Below are positions 22,321-35,300 of a stretch of DNA of 39,629 bases, piece by piece (position 1 is the stretch's first letter; each line of letters begins with the position of its first letter). Source of the stretch: Acanthaster planci (Eukaryota; Echinodermata; Asteroidea; Valvatida; Acanthasteridae). The notes below the pieces were generated by a model. That model ran no database searches. It was not told the DNA's origin and saw nothing but the letters and a program-made list of their open reading frames with translations. Position numbers and translations under genes: made by a program. The DNA lies in assembly GCF_001949145.1 (NCBI RefSeq), contig NW_019091599.1, forward strand, positions 277,383-317,011, given 5' to 3'.

Positions 22321-24240
22321 CCCAAGTCTTTCTTATTCTTTGTTTTCCATAAAGGTATTTGTAAAGTTCCAAGGACCTTGTTAAACCATGTTCCACTATA
22401 GTTATCTCAGAAACATTCTTCTGGATGACCCTAGATAAAGGGCAAGCGACGAGAAGCACAGCATGCATTGCCGGGAATTGTATACACTGGGGCCGCTCTG
22501 GATTACAAGAGGGAGCGGTTGCGTAGGGTAAAGAGCCTACTTCACACCTGGAAGCCTTGGCGGGTGGTTAAGCAGAGGACCATCAGGCTGAAGCGGACTG
22601 CGATGCATGCCAAGTTCTGGCTACAGACCAGAATATATCTCCACGCGTGAACGATCAAGTGGGAGTTTTGGAAAAGTTGACCCAGAAGATTCCAGTCACG
22701 CTGTGTCGGTTAAACAAGCCATGACTGATGTCCTCATCTGGCAGAGTGGCTGATGGCAGGCCGAGCACTTGAATCATGTCTCAATGAAGAAGATGGAGGC
22801 GACAATCGGATGGAGTGAGGGCACTGATGGAATCAACTTCGTTTTCATCAGAAGACAATGCTAGTTGCCCAGCTGGGAAAAGGGCAGTGCCTCATTCAGA
22901 GCTATGCGCAGTCCCGTGGGCAGTGGTCTGCTCCTGTGAGGAATGCCTGGCTGGTGTGCATTTCTGGTGTGGAACCCTGTCATCATGGTGAGGGTGGAGG
23001 GGGCTGGTCTGCGGTGGAGGCAGGTGGCAGTCTAACGCCAAGGCGGCGAGTAATGGAGGTCATAGCTTAATTGATGGACTGGAAGGCTGACAGCCAAGCC
23101 GCAGAGGTATGTTCATTGTGGTCGGAGTGGAGCCTCTTCTTGGGTTTCAAAGAATTTGATGAAGAGGAGTGCTTATGCTCGCCTTTCCCAGTGGCAGGCA
23201 ATCCGGCGGCAGAGGTAGCAGACAGGGTTGCGGGAGGTGCAACGCCCGGGACACATTCCTGGACGAGATAAATGGGAACTGCAGAATTCCGGCAAGAGGG
23301 ACCATAAGAAGTAAGGTCAGATGGCCTGGATATGCTCAGCTGAAAGCCTGAGCCATGGATGGGCTGAGGCAGAAGAACCTGGCAGCTTTAGAACCTGGTA
23401 AACTCTGCGGATCCTGAAAAAGAATAAGCAGGTACTGTGGTGTCATGGCTCCACAGTACACCAGCGGGGCAGGCCCCAGCCCTTGTGGGAAGCCCAGCCT
23501 GGTGACTTCACTATCTGAGCGAGGGGGAATACGCGCGGGGGCTGCCAAAGAAGTGGTCTTCTTGGCCGATGTCAAACGGCAGGTGGTACTCTTCAGCGTC
23601 CCTGGGGGAACACTGGCTGAGATGCCGTGTGGATTCCTCTGCACCATGTTCGGCGAAGGGAGTGGCATACTTCACGATGATAGTAGGACGGGCCCGGGAG
23701 ACGTCTGATGGTATACACTCTGGGGAGTCCCGGCCGGCACGTCAGGCCAGCAATTGACCGAGGAGACAGGGTTCTTGCCAGATCCTGGTGGTGTTCTTGC
23801 TCGGGTCTTCCATAGTTGATCAAGGAGCTTCCCCGTCAGCTCCGTGGAGCCGAACAAACCAGGGGCCTGGCCAGATCCTGGCTGGAACCCCATGGACAAC
23901 GGTAAGGCCTTTTTCCTTGTCCTGGTAGCTGGAGAAGACAGGGGAGTATGACAGATCCTGACAGCGACCCCCTGAATTCAAGGCCTTGCTAAGGCCTTTA
24001 ATTTATTGGTAGGGTAGACACAGGCGTAGCTGGAATGAACCTCATAGTACCAAAGGTAAACACCTGCAGGGTGCACATACAAGAAAACTGAAGAAAAGAA
24101 CACAAAATATACACGAAAAGAACACTCTTACCAATAACTGGATTAAATCAAGGTAATACTTTATTTACAAAGGAAGGAAAGGTGATCAAATCGACACAGA
24201 ACCGTGTAGCGAAAATGGAAGCTCAATAATCGAAGATGCC

Positions 24241-24362
24241 GCACTGCATTGTGGGAGGTCAGGGTGCACCATGGGTGATCAAATCTTTTCAGTGAATAAA
24301 TAATAGGCACCTGGAAAATTTCCATATGTAGTGACTGTTTGGGTAGGTAGAGCATCGTAGAC
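24241..24362. repeat. right ITR of DIRS-like copy A
   Basis: GCACTGCATTGTGGGAGGTC, GTGCACCATGGGTGATCAA and GTAGTGACTGTTTGGGTAGG, ending CATCGTAGAC. Matches copy B at 32286-32398 closely and is inverted relative to 15371-15560. Confidence 0.75.
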
Positions 24363-25540
24363 TTTGGAATAAAAGCTGTGTGGTGTATAAGCCACAGCAT
24401 GCAAAAAGTTAAGATTTAAAATCCCAGTATAAACCGTGGACTCTTTCGTGACCACAGAAAGTGATGTTGTCAGAAAACCTAAGTGAAAACAAGTCCTAAA
24501 TTCTGTGGAATGGTGCATTGTTGATACATTTGTGTGTTGCTGCTGTGACCCTAGGTTAGTTTAGCCCTTACTCCAATTGAAGTAAAAGACCCAGGTAACA
24601 AAACAACCCTTCTAATCACTTTACTGTACATTGCATTTATTGATTATTGCTGAATAAATTGTACATATTTCCTGTACCAACAGTTCTCTTGTCAAGGATT
24701 TCTTTCTTTACAGGTTCATTGTGTAAAAGGCTAATTAACACTCACAGAGCATGAAATTAGACCAAAAAGTGCTTGGAGAAAATGTCATCACACAATCAGT
24801 TTTGTTCTGCCATTTCCAGCTTCTGATCTGCCATGACCGAGGGCTGTGTTCAAGCAAACTACGTGTGTTCTGCAGGAGTAAGACTCGCAGGTCAACGAGG
24901 GTATACTCTCATTGCACATACAGAAATACACCACACTCAGGTGGAGGAACAGTGTGAATGCAGCCAACCACTACTGGTCCATATTGTCTGGTACCCAGGC
25001 AATATGTCATCCATGGTTACCACGGAAAATTGAACATTGGTTGACAGCATGACCTACGTTTTATGATGCACAAAGAATTATGGGGCAATTTCATGTCTGT
25101 GCATATGTGTGTTCATACACGCGTGGCGCAGGGTGGCATGGGCCAGTGATGAGCGATCAGCCATGATGAATGCCTTAGGCGTGATCAAAGTAATTCTAAC
25201 ATAAAACTAATAATAAATTGGACGCCATAATCCCACATATTGGGTTGATATTTTAAGAGCTGTTATTGCTATGTTGGTCGGACAATTTACCTGAGCGTCT
25301 TTAATTTTTTTCTGACAGACACAATAAGTGCTCAAAAAATGTCTGATGTCCAACCGTACATGTAATTTCACACTGCACTAAGTCACAATTGGCAGTATAT
25401 TCCTCCAAAACGGACCCGCACCCTTAGCCTTGAGGTCGCTCTGTGTGGTCTCTCGTCTAGGGAAGAACGTAAGGTTGGGAAGCTTGACTCTATCACTAAC
25501 AGTGCTAGATTTGATCCCATCAACTAAGGGTTTGGCTTGG
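24363..25540. other. WDR5 intron segment, nothing seen
   Basis: Spacer right of copy A. Only short random ORFs; no exon or repeat recognised. Confidence 0.4.
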
Positions 25541-25670
25541 GCGGTATTTTGGTATTACGGAATACTGCAGTTTTGTTTTTAATACCGAGCAATACCGACT
25601 AACAATCCATGAATACCGGAATACCGACTAATTCGGTATTGAATTTCAATACCGCGGTATTCTGGCTAAT
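25541..25670. repeat. AATACCG / CGGTATT word cluster with internal inversions
   Basis: The word AATACCG occurs repeatedly at about 25581-25660, with its complement CGGTATT at both sides (25542, 25634, 25655). The segment is therefore self-complementary and could form several alternative hairpins. Such arrays can be transposon ends or simple repeats; I cannot assign a family. Confidence 0.65.
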
Positions 25671-26325
25671 TTTTTCAGAATGTTCCCACAACCCTCATAA
25701 GATGAAAGCAGACAATTATATCCACAACATTGACTGCATACTTTGTGGTTTCAGTCATCCAGCATCACGTTTGTATTGTGTCTTTTGGTGAAGAGATAAG
25801 ACGTAACGTGGTACTTCAGCACGCAGCCATCAACCTGCCTGTCAAAAGGTTTTGTTTCCCTATCGCCGCCGTCAAGTTTGTGGTTTTGGAATAGCTTTTA
25901 GGCAGTGCTTTTTGTATTACTCATTGGAACATGTACACACGTACATGTATCACAGCCCTACACGTTGGGAATTAAAAATCAGCTGGTCTTCCGTGTCCGC
26001 ACTCGACTTTATTTTCCGAATATTTTTATTGGCGGATCAGAAAATGCGAATGCTGCTTGTGCTAGCCTTGTGCTCTCTTAGGGTCTTTTTTGTCCTTTAT
26101 ATACAACATGTACAAGTATTGTGTGAAAATCTATCTAACCAAGGCCAGGAATGTGTGTTATAAACTATACAATGATTCCATAAATCTGCATCTGTTCAAC
26201 ATCCACAGCAATCAACGATCTTTTTTATTCTCACATTCGTTCCAACCATAAGAAAAGAGAAGCAAAAACCCGATTCCTCACTTGTCACAGCTTGTATTTC
26301 AGTTTTTCTGGAATAAAATTAGGAT
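25671..26325. other. WDR5 intron segment, nothing seen
   Basis: Spacer before dispersed repeat R1 copy 2. The 103-codon plus ORF at 25852-26163 has no recognisable domain and is probably chance. Confidence 0.35.
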
Positions 26326-26879
26326 AACGTGGTTGATCAAAAAGATCTCTCGGTTATGATTAATCAAATACCTTGTGATGTGTTTAGAATAATAAACTTC
26401 ACTGTCATAGGACAACATGTTTAATGTGCATGTGAAATTCAAAAAAGCAAATACATGTGAAAGGATCGATCCAGGGATTTTTAAAAGACTTTCCATCGCC
26501 ATGGATGACGACGAAGCCAACAGTAACTAACCTGCATGCACATGTAGGCCTGGATGTACCTGCAAGAATGTGAAGGCTCATCAACTAAAGCCCCCATCCA
26601 TGTAAGTAGTCTTTCTAACACAAATTGTGTCACGGAGAGACTTTTTTTGTTTAATTTTTTCCTCTCTTTTGATTTTTGACACAAGCTGCATGACACGATT
26701 TATTGGTAGTCCGAGATCACTCGTCCACTGCGGCACGGCCGCCCGCGCGCGAGATGGTCGCTGAGGAAGCATAATGTCATGAACAAGTACTGCGATTGGA
26801 TAGCTGTGTCTTGCCAAATGTACGTCATGAAAATGCACAGTCTCACTGGTGGGCACGCTAGATCTTTTTGCAGCAATAT

Positions 26880-27829
26880 TGTGAGGGTCGGTAGCCTTTT
26901 CAGGGACACCGTAGTGTTGTCTTCTGGAAACTTCTGGAAAGCGAATTACCGCCCAAGGGCCTGTCGCCCTTAAGCAATTTAGTCCAATCATATTGTAATA
27001 AAGTCTCGTTGGAATCTATCATTTACGTGCCAATGTAAAGGTAATTAACCTACAAAAATTTTCAATAATTAATATTGGGTCTAAACTTGCGCGTCTTCAT
27101 TTTGCAACATTTTTGGTATTGTTCTAGCGTATGAATATTATGGGGAAATGTGTCTTCCACGTACGCCGGACGAACGCTCGCTCCTTTTCTGGCTGACACC
27201 GAATGGTGAGACAAGCGTTTTTAATTGGGCCTATTTTTCTGCTTTTTGTTTCTCACATATGCCACTGTTGTTGTAATCTTGAGGTTGGGAGAGTGCATTC
27301 ACCCTCCCTATGATTGCTGGTTGACTGTCCAGCCAATTGGACGTCTCCTAAATGAGATATTTTGTACCCAAAAATCCTGTCAACAATTCCAGCGATCACA
27401 TGTGTGTTCATCACATGTGATCGACCGTACGTAACATGTGCGACCATATGTGTACCGTACTGCATGCTCATGTCATGTTGTGCTTTTTCTTGTGTACGCA
27501 GCCACTGTGTAGAGCGAGGGCGATCCCGACTGGCGTCCGGGGAATTTAGATTAGGAATTTACTAAGTCCGGGGAATTTATTAGAGAAACCTATCTTTGGG
27601 GAATTGTCTTTTGTATTGGAACCTTATTGGGGTAACTTTGTCATCTTTTTTTTGTGATCTGGAGATAAGTTAACAAATATTACAGTGAAGTTAAAACTGA
27701 ATACTAGTGTGATTGATGATTGATTATTTCTGGTCTGTTGTCTGTTTCCCTTGGAGCATCCAGTCATAAAACACTGGCGGACTCACCACAACGAAGTGCA
27801 AAACTGCACTACCCTGTCCTGACCCGTGA
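26880..27829. mobile_element. 950 bp insertion in R1, class unknown
   Basis: Defined by comparison with the uninterrupted copy 1. It is flanked by CAATAT on both sides (26874-26879 and 27830-27835), consistent with a 6 bp target duplication. Its ends are only weakly inverted (TGTGAGGGTCGG at left; GACCCGTGA at right, complement TCACGGGTC). No transposase was recognised, so it would be non-autonomous. It carries a perfect 12 bp hairpin near its middle. Confidence 0.5.
27393..27423. repeat. perfect 12 bp hairpin
   Basis: CGATCACATGTG, a 7 base loop TGTTCAT, then CACATGTGATCG. All 12 pairs match. It sits inside the 950 bp insertion and may be a palindromic part of that element. Confidence 0.85.
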
Positions 27830-28228
27830 CAATATGAATAATTCAGTGTTGGGCGATTAGTTGGACTCTTGAGACACGAGAATGGTCATGCGAACTTATT
27901 TGGGGCATATTTTATCGGAAATGCAACAATCCATAACAATGACGTGGAAGTGTGTTGGTACAAGGAGAAAATAGGACAAATAGCTTGACATTATTATCCT
28001 GATTTATTTCCCAATCCTATGTCACACTTTTGTACCCATTAGTGTGAATATATAAAGAAGAAGCGTTTAGCAATATTTGAATAGCCTTTAGCTCGGCACA
28101 TTGTAACACCAGATCAAACTTCTGTCATCACACATTTATTCCCTATGTACAGTATATGTGCAAACACACACACACCAAGATTGAAAAGTCAGTAGAGTTG
28201 TCTTGTGTGTTAAACTTAACAGCACTTT

Positions 28229-28768
28229 TGCCCCTCCCCCCCCCGCTTCCAGTTTCTGGTCAGCGCATGCGTCGCCATAGACCTATGTGTTGGCAAAATA
28301 AAGTAGTTTTTATTTGGTATAAAACGATATCCAAAAGCTGCCAAACTTGTTTTATTGACTGTAATCCTGGTACTGCGTAATTTTAACATGGTTTTGATGG
28401 GGTATGTTTGAGTAGTATGAACAGTAACGGAGTCCCCCTAGTTCTCTAGAAATTAACTCGGGCACTCTTTTTCAGATGATGTCATTTCTGTATTATACAT
28501 TTACATCTGGGAACCAGACAAACGAGGTGCTCTTATGTCCTGTGTACATGTTCAAGCTGAAAATGCTTTTAAATAGTTAAAAACTGCAGGGGCCAGTCTC
28601 TTGTAGTGTTGGTAGCAGCTGGTGTTACGTGTGCAAGAAGTTGCAATGGACGTTGTGCGTTATACGCATATCATTTTCAGAAAAAAAGAGCAACGAGAAA
28701 AAAGCCACGTCATCGCACCACTTTTGGAGCCAGTTGCTGACCAGAAACCGGAGACTATTGGGGGGGCC
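28229..28768. mobile_element. possible inverted-repeat element beside the WDR5 exon
   Basis: The left end has a C-run followed by CCAGTTTCTGGTCAGC (28249-28264). The right end has GCTGACCAGAAACCGGA (28736-28752) followed by a G-run. Read inverted, both are C-run, then TCC(A/G)GTTTCTGGTCAGC. This looks like an element of about 540 bp with terminal inverted repeats of about 30 bp. No target duplication was settled and no ORF was recognised. Confidence 0.45.
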
Positions 28769-28892
28769 TTATAGCCAGCTTTTTTTAAAGCAAATAGCAC
28801 TCTTTGGTAGTGTCCCGGAGTGTTGCAAAATATGAGGTTGAGGTAAAAATGAAGTGTATGAATATAAAACAAATAGTAATATAAAGAATTTA

Positions 28893-30309
<1,417 letters not shown>

Positions 30310-30781
30310 GATAAGAGGGAAAGTAATGAAATAGGCCAGAGTCTGAGACAAAGACTTCATGAAACCTAGATAAAGTTGGTGTCAGTCTTTAACGAGCAAG
30401 GAGTTCCTGATGGAAGGCTTGGTAAGTCAGATGCATAAGTTGTCTTTAGCAGCAGTGTATAACACCTGAATATGCAGAAGGGTGCTGAAGATGTTCATGT
30501 CGAATTGAAGGTAAGCCGTGTCCCATACCTGGCATGGTGGTCGGTGCTCTTACTGTTATGGAAGACTGATCAATTTCAAGCATGCATAAAAAATAATTAT
30601 TAGTAATTTCCACTCAAGGGAAGGATCTCCACGAATGAAAAAGCACTTCGATATTGAAATCGTGTTGAGAATAAACAACTAAAAGTATTCATTTCAGAAA
30701 CGAAAAGGATACCCACTCTTCATTTTGATCATACTCGACGTTATCGGAAGAGAAAGCCCAGGACACTATCCCAACAAAATG

Positions 30782-31057
30782 TTGTTGTTGGTTTAATGGC
30801 GCTTTCAGCAACTCAGACTATTTGCGCCAATAACTGTACATTTCTTCATACACTTTATTAATCAACATCACATTATGGAGTTAGGAAGAAGGTCCAGTTT
30901 TTGAGGTAGGAGGAAACCAGAGTACCCGGAGAAAATCTGCGAGAGTGGGTATGGAGTGGAAACCAAATGCACTTAAAGCCTGGGCCAAACCGGGACTCGA
31001 ACCCGGGCCTCACTGGTGCAAAGCGAGGAAAGAACCACTACGCTAACCCGCTCCCCC
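30782..31057 (-). mobile_element. tRNA-derived SINE, probably tRNA-Ala head, with 13 bp target duplication
   Basis: Read on the minus strand from 31057, the head begins GGGGAGCGGGTTAGCGTAGT (A box TAGCGTAGTGG) and continues CGCTTTGCACC to CCCGGGTTCGAGTCCCGG (B box GGTTCGAGTCC). The CTTTGCA segment resembles the anticodon arm of tRNA-Ala(TGC). The body contains TTTTCTCCGGGTACTCTGG followed by TTTCCTCC, which I recall as a conserved SINE core in several animal groups. The tail is GCGCCATTAAACCAACAACA. Flanks are TCCCAACAAAATG (30769-30781) and TCCCAACGAAATG (31058-31070), a 13 bp duplication with one mismatch. The insertion is absent from copy A. The tRNA part is degenerate and is not called as a functional tRNA gene. 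Confidence 0.88.
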
Positions 31058-31449
31058 TCCCAACGAAATGGTCTACTCACAGCAGGCCTACTTTTGATGG
31101 ACCTCATAACAGTCACAGTAAAAATATTTTGGACATGCCCACTTCGAAGTGAACACACTCTTGGACAGTGTGCAGTATGGCCGGGTTGCACAGCAGAATC
31201 TGTGGTCATGTGGAGCCACGAAATGGGGGCCACAGAATGGTCATTCTGCGGAACACAGGGCTGTATGTGGTGAGCTGCAGTGGAAATAGATTCACAAAAT
31301 TTCTCCTGCAGGGCCCCTTGGGGAAAACTCTGCATTACGGGGTGCCAAGGGTACGGAAAAATCCAAAAGAATTGAAGATAGTTAGGTTCAGATGCCTGGG
31401 AATGCAGACTGAAAAGACATAGCAGTAGGTCTGCATCATGATGGTGAAT

Positions 31450-31839
31450 TCACCAGGACAGAACTGAAAAAGATAGGAAGACTGCCTGGAAAAACACTAT
31501 TTGCTCATTCCTCTCTGGGTGCCCAATGACGTAGTCTCGATTTCCGGTAGATTTAGACCTCTGGCGGTCATCAGAGATCACCAGGTAAGGCATAGACTCA
31601 CTTTCAAGTGGCCTGGGCGGGCCTACTGATGGCACCAAGAGCTGCCCCAGTATCTGAAGACGTGGGGCAGTCGGTTGACTGCCATGGGCATGGTCGGTGT
31701 CTTCCTCCGGAAGGAAGACTGAAGGATCCAGAATCTGGAACATGTCAAAGGCGGTGAAGACGCTGATAAAATCGGTGTCATCTTCAACCAAAGACACAGT
31801 CACCTCGCTTGGACTGAAGTAAGGCCATGCTATAGTCAA
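31450..31839 (-). CDS. gag-like ORF candidate in DIRS-like copy B (129 codons)
   Basis: One of the longest clean frames in the window, on the minus strand at the inferred 5' side of copy B. It is acidic and Pro/Ser-rich in the middle (DPSVFLPEEDTDHAHGSQPT) and matches no enzyme motif. Placement before the body of a DIRS-like element, and composition, suit an ORF1/gag-like protein. Copy A carries the homologous DNA (about 21880-22110), but there the same frame is interrupted. Function is inferred from position only. Confidence 0.35.
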   Translation of the reverse strand: MTIAWPYFSPSEVTVSLVEDDTDFISVFTAFDMFQILDPSVFLPEEDTDHAHGSQPTAPRLQILGQLLVPSVGPPRPLESESMPYLVISDDRQRSKSTGNRDYVIGHPERNEQIVFFQAVFLSFSVLSW

Positions 31840-32256
31840 GCTCCAAGGTGACCCATAGATTCACGGGTGGTTAAGGGGAGGACCATCAGGCTGGAACGGA
31901 CTCGAACACGTGTCAAGTTCTGGCTGGAGACTAGAATATCTCTATGCACAAACGTTCAAGCAGGAGTTATGGAAAAATTGGCCCGAAAGATGCCAGTCAA
32001 GCCATGTCATTTAAACAAGCCGTGATTCATGTTCTCCTCAGGCAAAGTGGCTGACGGCAGGCCAAGAACCTATATCATATCTCACTGAAAAAGACAGAGG
32101 CAACAATCAGAGTGAGGGCGCTGATGGCATCAACTTTGTTCCCCTCGGAAGACAATGCTGGTTGCCCAGTCGGGGACAGGGCAGTTTCTCATTCCGAGCA
32201 ATGCGCAGCACCCAGGGGAGGGCATGTTTCCGGTCAAGATCAAGCTACGGTGCTGA

Positions 32257-32398
32257 GAAAAGAAGGACGATCATGGCGGTGAGGCCGCACTGCATCGTGG
32301 GAGGTCAGGGTGCACCATGGATGATCAAATCTTTTCTGTAAATAAATAATAGGCACATGGGAAATTTGCATATGTAGTGACTGGGTAGGAAGAGATCT
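32257..32398. repeat. right ITR of DIRS-like copy B
   Basis: AAAAGAAGGACGATCATGGC, GCACTGCATCGTGGGAGGTC, GTGCACCATGGATGATCAAA, then ATATGTAGTGACTGGGTAGG. Same family as the right ITRs of copies C, A and E. Confidence 0.75.
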
Positions 32399-35300
32399 GT
32401 AGTGACAAAGAATTTTTCATGAAAAAGCGGAATATTCTCCGTACTACCATGAAGACGGAAAATTAATGCTGCATTGTACAAGTTCAAGTCCATGATGATG
32501 TAAAGTATCGCATGTGCTCACAGATTCCATAAAATTTTGATTTCCACAAGAGTTTACATAAACTGAAATGGTCCGCAATAATTTTTCATTTCCTAAATGT
32601 GTTGATTCACTGCAAAATTCAGCATGAATTCTGAGCAAAATTCCCAGCATGGTGCTTGCATACTTGACATGATCGTGGACAATTTCAAAACAGTGCTCTT
32701 GGATCCAAACGTTCTTAGCTGTGGTTCCAATGCATAGTGTTTAACAGTTACAATGCAGCTTGTTAAGAGCAGGCATTTAATCATGTGATTATGTCCAACT
32801 CATGGCAAGGACATGTCAAAAGATGGCGCAGCCAGGGATGTGGGGCGTTGTAGTACAGTACACGCACAAGATTACGTACAAATTTTCTGGTAAATGATAG
32901 GCATGTCAAAATTGTGATTTGGCAGAAATTTTAGAAAAATTGCAGAAACAAAGTGAAAAAGAAGAAATTTCCTGCCAAAATTGGGAGGGTTGGGAGGTCT
33001 GTCGATAGTATTTTCTTACATTGATAAAGGTAAATATTAAATCACTTTTGTGACAATTTTTGGTAGCTGACCTCCCAAAAATTCCCCAACCTACCAACCC
33101 TATTTTTAAGAGGCATGTAATCGTAAGAAGAGTCTTCTTGGCCCAACTTGAGTTATGTGTTTTTTTTCCCATCTTTATGTGCTTCTGCATGTTCTGAGAT
33201 CCAACATGGGCAAAATTTAGAATTATCATGTCACAGTTATATGTGCTGCAAAACACGTAGGCTAAGCTTCTCCACAATGAGACCTTGCAACAAAGACCCA
33301 TATTTTTGGTTTGTTTGTCCCTAAACTTCTGCTGACTTGTTGCCACTGTGCAAAACAAAGTCCAGTTGCTTGCCATAAAATCCCAGAATCAAGTCCTTGA
33401 TAGTCTTCCCCCAATCAACTTCGCACAACTGTGATATTCAGGATGACTCAATGTGTGTGACAATGTTGATGTACATGTACAGTACAGTGCATGAACGTAC
33501 ACAATCACGTTGGCAATGAAGTGCTTTATATATTTCCCCAAGTTCATCGTAGCATTCATTGGTGAGACTAGGTGCTTCACATTTCTGATGTGCCCATTAC
33601 GAGAGGCTGGCTTCCGGTGCATAGCTATACACAACTATGTAGTTTTGTACCTTGGAATTGGAAATTGTAATAATCTAATCCTGGATCGTACAGTCGTAAA
33701 TGGACAAAACAAATCATAAAACTCATGCTTAGATTGTACAAGTTGGCATCTCTGAGGGATCTTTTATGGGTCCACTAAGTTCATCCTCTAGATTGATCCT
33801 CTGAGCAGTATCATCAGCTCACACAGTGGTATTTGTCACACGATGTACAGTTAAGGCCAGAGTACAGGTTCACGCAATGACATGATATATTGATCACACA
33901 CACGTTAGGTGCAACACACGTTCCTGATATATCATGCAGGGTGTCCTCAATACACACACTAAAAAGGGTTGGCCCGACAGCGGAAACATGTATTGGGTAA
34001 ACCGCACGTGCTATGCCTTAAGTGGTGTCACTGACCTGTGAACGTGAAGTAGGGAAATGCCGCACGCTCGCAAACTGGCACTGCATTCCGTTCACCACAA
34101 TTACATGCATGTTGGCATGTCTTTGAAATCATGGCGTACGTGTTACACCCCTTTTAAATTGAAGAGCCGAATGTTTAAAAATCCGATCACGACGCACAAC
34201 GAACTACACTGAGTTGTCTTAACGTGCAATAATGACCGTAAAATAATGCTTATGATATCGATCGGTGCACCCTTAGTGTAGATATTAATGTCACCAACAA
34301 GCAGTCTGTTCACGAAGATTGCTGGCTTGATTTGATTCGGCACAACTGATTCATGAAATCTCATGAAATGGGATTAACGATCCACCTTTAGTGAAAAAGA
34401 TATCTCTTGTCGCTCTGAAATGATCTGGATTGCACAGGATCACCAGGAATACTTTCCTGACGGGTCAACGTACAGTACATCTCCGAACATGGAAAAAGAC
34501 AACATTTATCCACTGAGGCATCCATTTCTTCAGCAAGATCGAATCAAGTAACATGCAGATGCAAAAATCAAGCATTAACATTCTTTTCAAGAAAATGTTG
34601 GTCAAGGTAAAAAAAAATACGCTCGTGACACCTGTAACTATATTATTTTGCAGGGCCCGCAGCGGGATGCCCTGACGAAAACAAAATTATGCCTGGGCCG
34701 CTCCGCTACAACTTCCCCCGCCCAGATTTTGTCCACTGGATTTCCATTCTGCTATCCTAATTTTCCAAAGTACGAAAACGTTTATTGCGCTACGATGGAA
34801 TAAGTTTGTCGACATTTATATTGGAAATTATGCAGTACCGTCTTTAGATCTGGATACAACGTAGACCCATAAACAGGGCCCAACAAATACTCCTCTGTCG
34901 TACCAGTATAGGGCAGAGGAAAACAGAACGTACCATGAAGAAACTGAAGAACGATTTCGTAGTTTTAGATTGCAAAACCAATTCAGTCCAACTGCGGACG
35001 GACAATCCACAACTTAATCGCCCACATTGTGTGATCCTGTGTTTTCTTCAAAATAAAAGCTTTTAATTTGATATACAGGATTGTCACAAGCGTAGCTGCC
35101 ATTTTCTCAATCGGTTTATAATTATCCGGATCAGCAAGTTCGGACAAAAAAATCAAGCTAGAAAGTGAGAAATCGTACGTATCAGTCAGAACCACCCGAG
35201 AAATTCTGATTATCTGGCAATGCATATAATTTTGGTCGTGTAACGAAATTCTATTGACTCTGAAACAAAACTCAATTGGGTGTATGTTTTGAAAATTTCA

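Larger units (their letters stand above)
15371..24362 (-). mobile_element. DIRS-like element copy A, interrupted by element D
   Basis: Outer element of about 9.0 kb, or 4.8 kb once the nested element D (17465-21691) is removed. Left ITR is about 15371-15560, ICR 15592-15700 and right ITR 24241-24362, the same layout as copy C. The ICR second half, GTCTACGCACTCTACCTACC, complements the right end (GGTAGAGCATCGTAGAC). Its segments 16630-16840, 17260-17464, 21692-21900 and 22540-22920 are collinear with copy B. The minus strand at 16124-15837 carries a 95-codon ORF of unknown identity next to the ICR, and 23899-23336 holds Pro/Ser-rich ORFs that could be gag debris. No RT of its own was recognised. 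It sits about 13 bp from copy C in the same orientation. Confidence 0.68.
26326..27925 (-). repeat. dispersed repeat R1, copy 2, split by an insertion
   Basis: Matches copy 1 (5141-5785) from AAAAAGATCTCTCGGTTAT at about 26338 to GCAGCAATAT at 26879, then resumes at GAATAATTCAGTGTTGG (27836) to TTTTATCGGAA (about 27921). The 950 bp between is absent from copy 1. Strand is arbitrary. Confidence 0.8.
30310..32398 (-). mobile_element. DIRS-like copy B, truncated, with a SINE inside
   Basis: Collinear with copy A: 30325-30515 matches 16630-16840, 31080-31293 matches 17260-17464, 31294-31520 matches 21692-21920 and 31866-32220 matches 22550-22920. It ends in a right ITR (32257-32398). No left ITR or ICR is present, so the inferred 3' part was lost. 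It lacks element D at the site equivalent to 17465/21691 and so preserves the empty site. It carries its own insertion, a tRNA-derived SINE at 30782-31057. Confidence 0.65.

Noticed and set aside
30960-31057. Functional tRNA gene on the minus strand
   Set aside because: A and B boxes are good, but the acceptor and anticodon stems do not close properly and the sequence runs on into a SINE body with a tail and a target duplication.
32906-33376. 156-codon minus-strand ORF as a real gene
   Set aside because: No domain, no splice context and a repeat-like composition. AT-poor stop codon spacing by chance explains it.
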